34,649 nt of DNA from an uncultured Lachnospiraceae bacterium (GTDB taxonomy: Bacteria > Bacillota > Clostridia > Lachnospirales > Lachnospiraceae): contig CANQNN010000027.1 in the NCBI GenBank assembly GCA_947625205.1, positions 1-34,649 of the forward strand. The letters are read 5' to 3'. Made by a program: the position numbers and the translations under genes. Below the pieces are notes generated by a model. That model saw only the letters and a program-made list of their open reading frames with translations, did no database searches and was not told the DNA's origin. Positions 7,299-16,356 of the stretch are shown here, one piece after another (positions within the stretch are counted from its first letter, which is position 1; each line of letters starts with the position of its first letter).

Positions 7299-8144
7299 AT
7301 GATAATGGATATTATTGCTGATAGTTTGGCGGACAGCATCAGGCTGTTGCCGTTTTTGTTTCTGACATATCTTGCTATGGAATTTCTGGAGCACAAGGCG
7401 GGGGACAGACTGCAGGCGGCTATCCGGCGCGCCGGCAGGGGAGGCCCTCTGATCGGAAGTATTCTGGGCGTTTTTCCGCAATGCGGTTTTTCGACGGCGG
7501 CATCCAATCTGTATGCGGGACGAATCATTACGGTGGGTACGCTGATCGCCGTATATCTGTCCACTTCGGATGAGATGCTTCCTATTATGATATCGCAAAA
7601 TGTTGCCGTGCCTGTGATCGTTAAGATCCTTGCGGTAAAAGTGACGGTGGCGGTCCTTGTGGGGTTTGTGGCCGACTGTATCCGCCGTAAAGATAAGCAG
7701 GATATGCAGATAGGGCATTTATGTGAGCAGCACCACTGTCATTGTGAAGACGGAATATGGAAATCCGCGCTTCGCCATACGGCGGAGATCTTTGTCTATA
7801 TTATGCTGATCTCCCTGCTGTTAAACGGTCTTATAGCGGGGATCGGAGAAGATGCGCTGAGCGGTCTTATACTTGACCGTCCGGTTCTGGGTCCTGTGAT
7901 CGCCGGGCTGGTGGGATTTATCCCAAACTGTGCGGCGTCCGTGATCATTACGCAGTTATATCTGGAAGGGATGCTGGGCGCCGGCTCGCTGCTCGCGGGA
8001 CTTTTGACGGGAACGGGCGTTGGGTTTCTTGTTCTGCTGCGTGTCAACGATAACCGCAAGGAAAATCTTGGTATAGCGGGAATATTGTACGTCGCGGGTG
8101 TTCTGCCGGGCATCCTGCTGGAGCTTGCAGGCGTGTCGTTTTAG
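7299..8144 (+). CDS. Putative heavy-metal/manganese exporter, PF11449 (ArsP_2) type
   Basis: This 281-aa polytopic membrane protein is built from two similar halves. Half one holds GVFPQCGFSTAASNLYAGR and half two holds GFIPNCAASVIITQLYLEG, each with a Pro-x-Cys motif in a membrane segment, as in putative manganese or arsenic efflux proteins. The cytoplasmic linker between the halves is rich in metal-binding residues (HLCEQHHCHCED, about residues 145-156). Both Pro-x-Cys motifs and the His/Cys loop point to metal handling; the ion is not determined. The upstream 200 bases contain no recognisable yybP-ykoY manganese riboswitch. The next gene is an MFS permease 50 bases downstream. Confidence 0.75.
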   Translation: MIMDIIADSLADSIRLLPFLFLTYLAMEFLEHKAGDRLQAAIRRAGRGGPLIGSILGVFPQCGFSTAASNLYAGRIITVGTLIAVYLSTSDEMLPIMISQNVAVPVIVKILAVKVTVAVLVGFVADCIRRKDKQDMQIGHLCEQHHCHCEDGIWKSALRHTAEIFVYIMLISLLLNGLIAGIGEDALSGLILDRPVLGPVIAGLVGFIPNCAASVIITQLYLEGMLGAGSLLAGLLTGTGVGFLVLLRVNDNRKENLGIAGILYVAGVLPGILLELAGVSF

Positions 8145-8194
8145 GGCGTATGCCGGTGCGGTCCGGCTGGCGGTTTGAAAGGAGATATGCCGTG

Positions 8195-9400
8195 ATGGAA
8201 AGGCGTGCGGATAATGATAAGAGTTATAATAAGACGATCTGCGCCTGTTTTATCGGATATATCGTACAGGCTGTCGTCAATAATTTTGTGCCTCTTTTGT
8301 TTCTGACATTTCATCATACATACCGGATTCCCATGACGCAGATCACATTGCTGATCACGTTTAATTTTGGGATGCAGCTTTTGACTGATCTTGTGTCCGT
8401 TACTTTTGTTGACAGGATAGGATACCGTGCGTCCATGCTGATCGCACATATATGTGCCGCCGTGGGATTTATACTGCTGACTGTATTGCCGGATGTGTGC
8501 GGCAGCGCTTTTGCGGGGCTTTTGATCGCCGTTACCGTCTATGCGGTGGGCGGAGGGCTTCTCGAGGTGTTGGTAAGTCCCGTGATGGAAGCGTGCCCTA
8601 CGGATAATAAAGAGAAGGCCATGAGTCTTCTGCACTCTTTTTACTGCTGGGGGCATGTGGCGGTAGTCCTTTTGTCAACGCTGTTTTTTAGTCTGTTTGG
8701 CATTGAAAACTGGAAGATCCTTGCGTGCATCTGGGCGGTCGTGCCGATTGGCAACCTGTTTTTGTTTGCCCGTGCGCCTTTCGGCTCTCTGATCGGGGAC
8801 GGGGAGAAGAAAATGACAGTGGGCGGGCTTTTTGGACAGAAGCTGTTCTGGGTCCTGATGCTGATGATGGTATGCGCGGGCGCCAGCGAGCAGGCGGTGA
8901 GTCAGTGGGCTTCAACTTTTGCGGAGCTGGGGCTTGGCGTAAGCAAGGCGGTGGGTGATCTGGCGGGGCCCATGCTTTTTGCGGTAATGATGGGAAGCTC
9001 CAGGGCTTTTTACGGTAAATACGGCGACAAAATAGAGCTGGACAGATTTATGGCAGGCAGCAGTGTGTTGTGTATACTGTCGTATCTGTGTATTTCGCTT
9101 GTGCCGAACCCGGTTATCGGTTTTGCGGGCTGCGCGCTGTGCGGTCTGTCTGTGGGCATCATGTGGCCGGGAACTTTCAGCAAGGCGTCGGCTTCTCTTG
9201 CGAGGGGCGGAACGGCAATGTTTGCGCTGTTGGCGCTTGCGGGCGATGTGGGATGCGCCGGCGGGCCGACGCTGACCGGCATGGTGTCGGGCGCCCTTGG
9301 TGATGATCTTAAGATGGGTATTTTGGCGGGGACCGTGTTTCCTGCTCTGCTGCTTGCGGGGATCTTCCTGTGCAGGGGTATGCAGAAGCCGCGGGATTAG
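8195..9400 (+). CDS. Major facilitator superfamily permease
   Basis: This 401-aa protein has about 12 hydrophobic segments and an overall MFS pattern, including the inter-helix 2/3 region (TDLVSVTFVDRIGYRASML) and Gly-rich helices. The second half contains TMVSGALGDDLKMGI. The start is ATG at 8195, with AAAGGAGAT about 10 bases upstream; the longer frame from 8150 lacks a good ribosome site. The substrate cannot be read from sequence. It probably shares a transcript with the metal-exporter-like gene before it. The minus-strand tRNA terminator lies directly downstream. Confidence 0.8.
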   Translation: MERRADNDKSYNKTICACFIGYIVQAVVNNFVPLLFLTFHHTYRIPMTQITLLITFNFGMQLLTDLVSVTFVDRIGYRASMLIAHICAAVGFILLTVLPDVCGSAFAGLLIAVTVYAVGGGLLEVLVSPVMEACPTDNKEKAMSLLHSFYCWGHVAVVLLSTLFFSLFGIENWKILACIWAVVPIGNLFLFARAPFGSLIGDGEKKMTVGGLFGQKLFWVLMLMMVCAGASEQAVSQWASTFAELGLGVSKAVGDLAGPMLFAVMMGSSRAFYGKYGDKIELDRFMAGSSVLCILSYLCISLVPNPVIGFAGCALCGLSVGIMWPGTFSKASASLARGGTAMFALLALAGDVGCAGGPTLTGMVSGALGDDLKMGILAGTVFPALLLAGIFLCRGMQKPRD

Positions 9401-9426
9401 GCGGCGATAAGCGCAAAAAGAAGCGC

Positions 9427-9470
9427 AAAAAAAGAACCGACCCCAGAGTGTGATCACTCCAAAATCAGTT
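9427..9470 (-). terminator. Terminator of tRNA-Lys
   Basis: Read on the minus strand, a 16-bp stem (9455-9470 with 9435-9450) closes a 4-base loop and is followed by seven T. Six of the stem pairs are G-U wobbles, all compatible with RNA pairing. It starts 7 bases after the tRNA 3' end and may also end transcription from the MFS gene on the other strand, though the plus-strand T tract is absent. Confidence 0.75.
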
Positions 9471-9476
9471 CCCGCG

Positions 9477-9549
9477 TGCACCGCCAGGGGCTCGAACCCT
9501 GGACACCCTGATTAAGAGTCAGGTGCTCTACCAGCTGAGCTAGCGGTGC
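9477..9549 (-). tRNA. tRNA-Lys (anticodon CTT)
   Basis: The 73-base minus-strand sequence folds as a standard cloverleaf. The acceptor stem GCACCGC pairs with GCGGTGC, the D arm is GCTC..GAGC, and the anticodon stem CCTGA/TCAGG carries loop CTCTTAA with anticodon CTT. The T arm is CCAGG/CCTGG with GTTCGAG in the loop. The discriminator base is A. CCA is not encoded, so it must be added after transcription. Confidence 0.96.
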
Positions 9550-9664
9550 GTATCCGGCAAAAGCCTGTAAATACGTGTTTTCCAACACGCAAAAGTTATT
9601 ATAGTATAATGTTTTAGGCATTGCAAGTATTTTTTTATTTTTTTTGATTTAGGAGGCGCGGCAT

Positions 9665-10432
9665 ATGATTTTTGACAGCCATGCACATTATGACGACGAA
9701 GCGTTCGACGGGGACAGGGAGCAGCTGCTTACCTCTTTTAAAGAACACGGTATTGGCAGAGTGATCAACGTGGGGGCAAGTCTTGAAAGCTGTAAGACCA
9801 CGCTGCAGCTTATAAGGCAGTACCCTTTTATATACGGAGCGATGGGCGTACATCCGAGCGAGACGGGGGAGCTTGACGAGGAGAGCTTTGCGTGGCTTTG
9901 TGGGCAGTGCACGACGGATAAGGTCGTGGCGGTGGGTGAAACCGGGCTGGATTATCACTGGAAAGAGCCGGAGCCGTCCGTGCAGAAGATGTGGTTTGAA
10001 AGACAGATGGAACTGGCAAGAGAGGTTAAGCTGCCCGTGATCATTCATTCCCGCGATGCGGCCAAAGATACGCTGGACATGATGAAGGCGCTGCATGCCG
10101 GAGACATCGGCGGCGTGATCCATTGCTTTTCCTATACGAAGGAGATCGCCAGGGAGTACCTTGATATGGGTTATTATTTCGGCATCGGCGGCGTGATCAC
10201 GTTTCAGAATGCGAAGAAGCTTAAGGAGGCCGTGGAGTATATTCCGGCGGACAAGATCTTGCTGGAGACGGACAGTCCGTATCTGGCGCCGGAACCCAAC
10301 CGCGGCAGACGCAATACATCGTTAAACCTTCCTTATGTGGCGCAGAAGATCGCAGAGTTAAAAGGGATCTCCTGTGAGGAAGTGGTGGAAATAACGGAAA
10401 GGAATGCCGAGAAGCTGTTTTTGGGGCAGTGA
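9665..10432 (+). CDS. tatD: TatD family metal-dependent DNase
   Basis: TatD proteins are TIM-barrel metallo-nucleases with 3'-5' exonuclease activity linked to DNA repair or degradation. All metal-ligand motifs are present in 255 aa: DSHAHYDD (HxH), GETGLDYHW (Glu), IIHSRDA (His), IHCFSY (His) and ETDSPYLAPEPNRGRRN (Asp). AGGAGG precedes the ATG. It lies 12 bases upstream of rsmA, a pairing common in Firmicutes. Confidence 0.95.
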   Translation: MIFDSHAHYDDEAFDGDREQLLTSFKEHGIGRVINVGASLESCKTTLQLIRQYPFIYGAMGVHPSETGELDEESFAWLCGQCTTDKVVAVGETGLDYHWKEPEPSVQKMWFERQMELAREVKLPVIIHSRDAAKDTLDMMKALHAGDIGGVIHCFSYTKEIAREYLDMGYYFGIGGVITFQNAKKLKEAVEYIPADKILLETDSPYLAPEPNRGRRNTSLNLPYVAQKIAELKGISCEEVVEITERNAEKLFLGQ

Positions 10433-10444
10433 GAGAGGTTATAT

Positions 10445-11308
10445 ATGGGAACGTTAGGAGACAGAAGAGCTACTGCGGAGATCATACGGAGATATCAGTT
10501 CGATTTCCGCAAGAAATTCGGACAGAATTTTCTGGTTGACGACAGTATTCTAGATAAGATCATAGAGGCGGCGGATATCACGCGGGACGATTGTGTCCTG
10601 GAGATCGGACCGGGCATCGGGACGATGACGCAGCGCTTGGCGGAAGAGGCGGGCAGGGTCATTGCCGTGGAGATCGACAGAAATCTTATGCCGATCCTTA
10701 ACGAGACGCTGGCGGATTACGATAATGTGACCGTCATCAACGATGATATCCTGAAGGTGGACATACCGGCGCTTGCTGCGCAGCATGGCAGTAAGCGCAT
10801 GAAAGTGGTGGCAAATCTGCCGTATTATATTACTACGCCCGTCATCATGGCATTGTTAGAGAGGAATGTGCCGCTGCAGAGTATAACTGTCATGGTGCAG
10901 AAGGAAGTGGCTGACCGGATGACGGTCGGTCCCGGAACAAAGGACTACGGCGCTTTATCCTTGGCCGTGCAGTATTATACGAAACCGGAGATCATTACAG
11001 AAGTGCCTGCGGACTGTTTCGTGCCGAAGCCCAATGTGGACAGCGCCGTGATACGCCTGACCCGGTATGACGCGCCGCCGGTCAGCACAGAGGATGAGAG
11101 GTGGCTGTTTATGCTTATTCGCGCATCGTTTAACCAGAGAAGAAAAACGCTGGCAAACGGGATCGCCAACGCCGGGATCGGCATCGGCAGGCATCAGGTC
11201 GAGGAAACGCTGGCACAGATGGGACTGTCGGCAACTGTACGCGGAGAAGCGTTAACATTGGAACAGTTTGCCGAACTGTCAAACCGCCTTCTGCCTCTTA
11301 GAAGCTAG
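10445..11308 (+). CDS. rsmA: 16S rRNA (adenine1518/1519-N6)-dimethyltransferase
   Basis: RsmA (KsgA) dimethylates two adjacent adenines in helix 45 of 16S rRNA using S-adenosylmethionine, acting as a late 30S assembly check. The 287-aa protein shows KKFGQNFLVDD, SAM motif I EIGPGIGTMTQRL, the acidic EIDRNL, and the catalytic NLPYYITTPVI. The C-terminal helical domain starts at about residue 200 (FNQRRKTLANG). GAGAGG precedes the ATG. The gene completes a tatD-rsmA operon. The usual Firmicute neighbour rnmV is not seen between them. Confidence 0.96.
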   Translation: MGTLGDRRATAEIIRRYQFDFRKKFGQNFLVDDSILDKIIEAADITRDDCVLEIGPGIGTMTQRLAEEAGRVIAVEIDRNLMPILNETLADYDNVTVINDDILKVDIPALAAQHGSKRMKVVANLPYYITTPVIMALLERNVPLQSITVMVQKEVADRMTVGPGTKDYGALSLAVQYYTKPEIITEVPADCFVPKPNVDSAVIRLTRYDAPPVSTEDERWLFMLIRASFNQRRKTLANGIANAGIGIGRHQVEETLAQMGLSATVRGEALTLEQFAELSNRLLPLRS

Positions 11309-11353
11309 GATGAATTATAACATACAGATACAATATAGAGTAATTTTTTGTTT

Positions 11354-11414
11354 TGGCATCTCCATATCTTGGTATTTATTAACAGAAAGTTTCCAAAATG
11401 GAGGTGCTATTTTT
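11354..11414 (+). terminator. Terminator of tatD-rsmA with long loop
   Basis: TGGCATCTCCAT (11354-11365) pairs with ATGGAGGTGCTA (11398-11409), 12 bp with two G-U pairs, followed by five T. The 32-base loop can form a small inner TTGG/CCAA stem. The long loop makes it weaker than the other terminators here. Confidence 0.55.
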
Positions 11415-11426
11415 ACGCATAATTTA

Positions 11427-11455
11427 TTTACATTAACACGCAGCTATGGTAAACT
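11427..11455 (+). promoter_or_regulatory. Promoter of the 924-aa protein gene
   Basis: TTTACA (11427-11432), a 17-base spacer and TAAACT (11450-11455), with TATGG directly before the -10 box. It lies just after the rsmA terminator and about 90 bases before the start codon. Confidence 0.6.
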
Positions 11456-11547
11456 AAAACAGTGAAAATAGGGTTACTGTGTGGAGAGCGCAGCAGTGAA
11501 ACAGGAATCGTCCACAGCTGCGGGAATACGATGATGAGGTGATCACC

Positions 11548-14322
11548 TTGGATAAGTATGAATATAAAGTACGTGCCGATGAGATCAAGGCGCTAATTTC
11601 AGAAGGAGAGTTTGCCGAGGCTGTCAGCATAGCAGACACCATCGACTGGCGGAGAGTCAAGAGTGTCATGATGCTCTGCACCATAAGCGATCTGTACAAG
11701 ATCAACAGGAGATATCAGGAGAGTAAGGATATCCTGCTGATGGCTTACGAGAAGCATCCGACCGGAAGGCTGATCGTATACTCGCTGTGTGAGCTTTCCA
11801 TCAAAATGGAAGAATATGTGCAGGCGAGAGAGTATTATAAAGCGTTCGTGCAGATCGCACCGAAGGATACAGGACGCTATGTCCTTCAGTACCGCTTGTG
11901 TGAGGCGCTGGATGTCAGCCTGGAAGAGAGGATCGCGGTCTTAGAGGAGTTCAAGAAGCGCGATTACAGGGAGAAATGGGCGTACGAGCTTGCATACCTG
12001 TATCACAGAATAGGTCTTGCCACAAAATGCGTGGAGGAATGTGATGAGATGTTCCTCTGGTTCGGGGAAGGCAAGTATGTCATTAAAGCGCTGGAATTAA
12101 AGGCGCTGCATGAACCTCTTAATGAGGATCAGCAGGCGCGGTACGATGCGTGGATCAACGACAGGGATGCGGAGGAAAAACCTTCGGAAACGGAACCGGA
12201 CGAGGAAGAGGAGGAAGCAGCAGATCATGTGTCTGGCGATACGCGGACAGCGGAGCAGATCAGACATTCCGATATCCATGAGGCGGATGCGCAGGCAGAA
12301 GCGCCTGCAGTGCCCACTATGGAGCTCCCGGAGGTAAAGACCGTTGATGTGGGGCAGTATAATACGATCAATCTGCAGATGGCATTGGCCGAGAGTATGA
12401 AAGAAATTCTTGAAGAAGAGTCGGTGGACGAACCGGCGGAAGCAGGGTCGCCGGAGCAGTCTGACGATACTGCCGGAGGAGCTGGGGAGGCTGCAGAGCC
12501 GGACAGCGAAGATATGGAAGAGGAGCTTGACGCCGACGAAGCGGAAGAGTTAGTCGGTATCCGGCAGAAAATGTCTGCCGCCTATAATGGAGAGGACGAC
12601 TACGAACCGGATGCGGAATCCGGGGAAGAAGCTGACGGGGACGGCACAGAGGATACTGACACAGAGGAATCGCGGGATGGTAAGCGCGCGTCCATAACGG
12701 AGGCGATACTGGCGCCGATGTTTCAGGAGACGGCGAAACTGCCCGGCCTCAAGGAGAAAGAGATGCCGGTCCAGCCTGATGTGCATACAGATAAGATGAA
12801 ATCTATGGATACGGATGAGCTGCGTGAGGTCGGAGAACAGATCGCCAAAGAGGAGACGGCGTCTTTTGACGCGCAGCAGATCGTGGAGAAGCTGAAGCGG
12901 GACGCACAGCAGGAACTCGCCGCGAAGGGCGATGTGCTCACGCCGCTGAATGTCAAGCCATCCAAATACGATCATTTCCTGTCGCAAGAATATGACGGAC
13001 AGATCAGCCTTGTGGTGCCTGATGCGGCGCGCGTGGAGAAACAGATCACCGGCCAGCTCAGTATCGAGGACATCATGGCCGAGTGGGAAGAGATGAAGAA
13101 GACCGATGAACAGCGGCGTATGGAGGAAGTCAGACAGCGTATCCTGGCCCATACGGGCAATCTGTTTGCGGATTTTGACGAAGCGACCAAGAACGGCCTT
13201 CTGGAAGAGCTGGAGCGGGCTTTTGTCGCCGCCATCATGAAGGATTCCGATAAGAAACCGGCCATTAAGAAGGTGATCTTGCCGGAGGATGATGAGACGA
13301 TCAATTCCGCGCTGGATGCGGTTAAAGCCGAGGCGGAGCAGCTGGCAGCAGACGTGGCGTCCGGTAAGTCCGTGCGGACACATCCGGAAGAAGAGAACGA
13401 CGACGGCGTTGAGGAACTGGAAGAGATCGAAGAGACGGATGCGGCCGGTGCAGATGCACCGGACACGGAGGCGGAAACGCCGGAGGAAACGTCAGAGAGC
13501 GACAGGGTTTCCGGTGAGGGGCAGGACGCGGCGGAGGCCGCAGACGACAGTACCCCGGAGGGCGCTAAGGAGCGTGATCTGACGCCGGAGGAGAGCGAGC
13601 TTTTCGGTCAGTTTGTCCATCACCGCAAATCCAGAAGACAGCTTGTGCAGGCGTTGGATAATATGAGTCTTGCATCCTATACGGGCAACGTGGTCATCAC
13701 CGGCGAGGAAGAGCTTACAACGCTGACTCTTGCCAAGGCGCTGATCAAAGAGATGCAGTATAACGACAGCAATTTTTCGGGCAAGGTTGCCAAGATATCC
13801 GCGAATGTTCTTAACAAAAAAGATGTGGCGGAGACTTTTGCCAGACTGGATAACGGAGCGCTGATCATAGAGAAAGCATCCAGGCTGAAGCCGGAGACGG
13901 TGGCAAAGATGATCAAGGCTCTGGAGAAGGACAACATGGGACTTTTCCTTATTATGATCGACAAAAAGGCCGCAGTCAATCAGCTGTTTGCAGACCATTC
14001 GGCGCTGAAAAGCAGTTTTAACCTGCGTGTCGATATAGAGCCGTTGAATGACGAGGCGCTTGTGGCTTATGCCAGACAGTATGCGGAGGAGATGGAGTAT
14101 TCCATCGATGAGTTCGGCATTCTGGCGCTGCATACGAGAATTGCGGATAAACAGACAAGCGACCATGAGGTAAGCCTGGCGGAAGTCAGGGAGTTGGTCG
14201 ATGAGGCGATTCACTATGCTAATAAGAAAACGCCGAAGCATTTTATGGATATATTGCTTGCAAAGCGGTATGATGAGGAAGATATGATCATATTGCGCGA
14301 GAAAGATTTCATGCATTATTAA
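11548..14322 (+). CDS. Large acidic protein: TPR-like N-terminus, disordered middle, AAA-like C-terminus lacking a P-loop
   Basis: I do not recognise a named family. The 924-aa protein has three parts. Residues 1-200 are helical and TPR-like (ADTIDWRRVKSVMMLCTISD, YQESKDILLMAYEKHP, YVQAREYYKAFVQIAPKD). Residues 200-620 are very acidic and low complexity. Residues 690-924 follow an AAA+ order: a beta-strand plus degenerate Walker A (ITGEEELTTLTLAKAL, no GK[ST], about residue 716), a Walker B-like NGALIIEKASRL (768), a sensor-like GLFLIMID and a helical lid. It most resembles a SpoVK/CbbX-like ATPase fold that has lost ATP binding. The start is TTG 11548: GAGGTGATC, complementary to the 16S 3' end, lies 8 bases upstream, whereas GTG 11539 is inside that ribosome site. 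glgB follows after 52 bases. Confidence 0.75.
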   Translation: MDKYEYKVRADEIKALISEGEFAEAVSIADTIDWRRVKSVMMLCTISDLYKINRRYQESKDILLMAYEKHPTGRLIVYSLCELSIKMEEYVQAREYYKAFVQIAPKDTGRYVLQYRLCEALDVSLEERIAVLEEFKKRDYREKWAYELAYLYHRIGLATKCVEECDEMFLWFGEGKYVIKALELKALHEPLNEDQQARYDAWINDRDAEEKPSETEPDEEEEEAADHVSGDTRTAEQIRHSDIHEADAQAEAPAVPTMELPEVKTVDVGQYNTINLQMALAESMKEILEEESVDEPAEAGSPEQSDDTAGGAGEAAEPDSEDMEEELDADEAEELVGIRQKMSAAYNGEDDYEPDAESGEEADGDGTEDTDTEESRDGKRASITEAILAPMFQETAKLPGLKEKEMPVQPDVHTDKMKSMDTDELREVGEQIAKEETASFDAQQIVEKLKRDAQQELAAKGDVLTPLNVKPSKYDHFLSQEYDGQISLVVPDAARVEKQITGQLSIEDIMAEWEEMKKTDEQRRMEEVRQRILAHTGNLFADFDEATKNGLLEELERAFVAAIMKDSDKKPAIKKVILPEDDETINSALDAVKAEAEQLAADVASGKSVRTHPEEENDDGVEELEEIEETDAAGADAPDTEAETPEETSESDRVSGEGQDAAEAADDSTPEGAKERDLTPEESELFGQFVHHRKSRRQLVQALDNMSLASYTGNVVITGEEELTTLTLAKALIKEMQYNDSNFSGKVAKISANVLNKKDVAETFARLDNGALIIEKASRLKPETVAKMIKALEKDNMGLFLIMIDKKAAVNQLFADHSALKSSFNLRVDIEPLNDEALVAYARQYAEEMEYSIDEFGILALHTRIADKQTSDHEVSLAEVRELVDEAIHYANKKTPKHFMDILLAKRYDEEDMIILREKDFMHY

Positions 14323-14374
14323 CCGAATGCATGTGCGGTCGGCAATCGGATAATCAAAAGTGATGGGGGACATT

Positions 14375-16309
14375 ATGGCAGCAAAAAAAGAAAGAAAAGA
14401 ACAGACACCGGAGACACAGCATGTATTTATCTCACAGGACGACCAGTATCTATTTGGTCAGGGGGCTCACTATGATATCTACAAGAAGCTGGGGGCGCAC
14501 CCTTCGGTGGAGAACGGCGAAAAGGGCATGTTTTTCGCTGTGTGGGCGCCCAATGCCGCAAGCGTCAACGTGATCGGTACTTTTAATAACTGGGACGAAG
14601 ACATTCACCAGATGGAGAAGATCGGACCGTCGGGCATCTATGCGATATTTATTCCGGGCGTCGGAGAAAATGAACTGTATAAGTTCCTGATCCGGACACC
14701 CTGGGGCGAGAAGCTCTATAAGGCGGACCCCTTTGCCAACTACGCGGAGATGCGGCCGGGCAACGCATCCAGAACGTACGATATCAGCAAATTCAAATGG
14801 ACTGACAGCGCATGGATGACAAGCCGGGACGGCAAAGATTACAACAGGGAGCCGGTGGCTATTTATGAATGCCATATCGGTTCATGGATGAAGCATCCCG
14901 ACGGTACACCGGACGGATTTTATAATTACAGGGAATTTGCCGACAGGATCGTGGAGTACTTAAAGGAGATGAAATATACCCATATCGAGCTTATGGGCAT
15001 TGCGGAGTATCCTTTTGACGGTTCCTGGGGATATCAGGTGACGGGTTACTATGCGCCCACCTCAAGGCACGGCACGCCGGACGATTTTATGTATCTGGTG
15101 AATACGCTGCACCGCAATAAGATCGGCGTTATCTTAGACTGGGTTCCGGCGCATTTTGCAACGGATGCGCACGGACTCGGAAGATTTGACGGACAGTGTA
15201 TCTTCGAGCATCCCGATCCGAGGATCGGCGAGCATCCCGACTGGGGGACCAAGATCTTTAATTACGGCAAAAACGAGGTAAAGAATTTCCTGATCGCCAA
15301 TGCGCTGTTTTGGATCAAAGAGTATCACATAGACGGTATCCGTGTCGATGCGGTGGCGTCCATGCTCTATCTGGATTACGGCAAACAGGCCGGCCAGTGG
15401 GTGCCGAATAAATATGGCGGCCATGAGAATCTGGAAGCGATAGAATTTTTCAAGCACTTAAATTCCGTGGTGCTCGGTACATATCCGGGATTTTTGACGA
15501 TCGCCGAGGAATCCACCGCATGGCCGAAGGTGACGGGCAAGGTGGAGGACGACGGACTCGGATTCAGCTTTAAGTGGAATATGGGCTGGATGCACGACTT
15601 CTGCGATTACATGAAGTTAGACCCCTATTTCCGTAAAAATGACCATTACGGTATGACGTTTGCAATGTCCTACAACAGCAGCGAAAATTATATCCTGCCC
15701 TTATCGCACGACGAGGTAGTGCATTTGAAATGTTCTATGGTTAATAAGATGCCGGGATATCCGGTCGATAAATATGCGAACCTGCGTCTGGGCTATGCAT
15801 ATATGTTTGGGCATGCAGGCAAGAAGCTTCTCTTTATGGGACAGGATTTCGGCCAGGAAAGAGAGTGGAGTGAGGAACGGGAGCTGGACTGGTATCTGCT
15901 TGGCGAAGAACTGAACCGCGGCGTACATGAGTATGTGAAAGAGCTGTTGAATCTGTACCGTAAATATCCGGCAATGTACCGTATCGATAATGACTGGGGC
16001 GGCTTCGAGTGGCTGAATGCAGACGACGCGGATCACAGCGTATACAGCTTCTACAGGAAGGATGAGACGGGCAGAAACAACATTATGTTTGTGATCAATA
16101 TGACGCCTATGACATGGGAGAATTACATGGTCGGCGTGCCGAAGAAAAAGAAGTATAAGCTGCTGCTAAACAGCGATGACAAACGTTTCGGCGGCAACGG
16201 ACATGAGATACCGGCAGAACTTACGGCTGTCAAGGGAATCTGCAATTACAAGGATTACCATATTTCTTTTGACCTGCCTCCGTTTACGGCTGCCATCTTT
16301 ATTTTCTAG
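14375..16309 (+). CDS. glgB: 1,4-alpha-glucan branching enzyme
   Basis: GlgB cuts alpha-1,4 glucan chains and transfers them to form alpha-1,6 branches in glycogen. The 644-aa protein has a CBM48/E-set domain first (FFAVWAPNAASVNVIGTFNNW), then a GH13 barrel with all conserved regions: DWVPAHF, GIRVDAVASM (Asp nucleophile), EEST (Glu acid/base) and LSHDEVVH (Asp stabiliser). A C-terminal beta domain ends the protein. It lacks the extra N1 domain of E. coli GlgB. ATG 14375 with GGGGGA upstream is preferred to GTG 14360. No other glycogen genes are in the window, and the partner 924-aa gene upstream has no evident glycogen role. Confidence 0.95.
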   Translation: MAAKKERKEQTPETQHVFISQDDQYLFGQGAHYDIYKKLGAHPSVENGEKGMFFAVWAPNAASVNVIGTFNNWDEDIHQMEKIGPSGIYAIFIPGVGENELYKFLIRTPWGEKLYKADPFANYAEMRPGNASRTYDISKFKWTDSAWMTSRDGKDYNREPVAIYECHIGSWMKHPDGTPDGFYNYREFADRIVEYLKEMKYTHIELMGIAEYPFDGSWGYQVTGYYAPTSRHGTPDDFMYLVNTLHRNKIGVILDWVPAHFATDAHGLGRFDGQCIFEHPDPRIGEHPDWGTKIFNYGKNEVKNFLIANALFWIKEYHIDGIRVDAVASMLYLDYGKQAGQWVPNKYGGHENLEAIEFFKHLNSVVLGTYPGFLTIAEESTAWPKVTGKVEDDGLGFSFKWNMGWMHDFCDYMKLDPYFRKNDHYGMTFAMSYNSSENYILPLSHDEVVHLKCSMVNKMPGYPVDKYANLRLGYAYMFGHAGKKLLFMGQDFGQEREWSEERELDWYLLGEELNRGVHEYVKELLNLYRKYPAMYRIDNDWGGFEWLNADDADHSVYSFYRKDETGRNNIMFVINMTPMTWENYMVGVPKKKKYKLLLNSDDKRFGGNGHEIPAELTAVKGICNYKDYHISFDLPPFTAAIFIF

Positions 16310-16329
16310 TGAATGTGGGGATAAAAGGT

Positions 16330-16356
16330 TAAGAAAGAGCACGACTTTGCCGAAAT
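16330..16356 (+). promoter_or_regulatory. Sigma-28 (SigD/FliA)-type flagellar promoter
   Basis: TAAG (16330-16333), a 15-base spacer and GCCGAAAT (16349-16356) closely match the motility sigma factor consensus TAAA-N15-GCCGATAT. It sits in front of the DUF6240-like, flagellin and fliS genes, the expected late-class regulon. Transcription would begin inside the following glgB terminator stem. Confidence 0.8.

Noticed and set aside
12550..13383. 277-aa minus-strand open frame
   Set aside because: It mirrors the acidic low-complexity part of the 924-aa gene. Codon bias of GAN/GCN-rich sequence creates long open antisense frames.
13492..14373. 293-aa minus-strand open frame
   Set aside because: Antisense to the AAA-like domain of the 924-aa protein; no motif or start site of its own.
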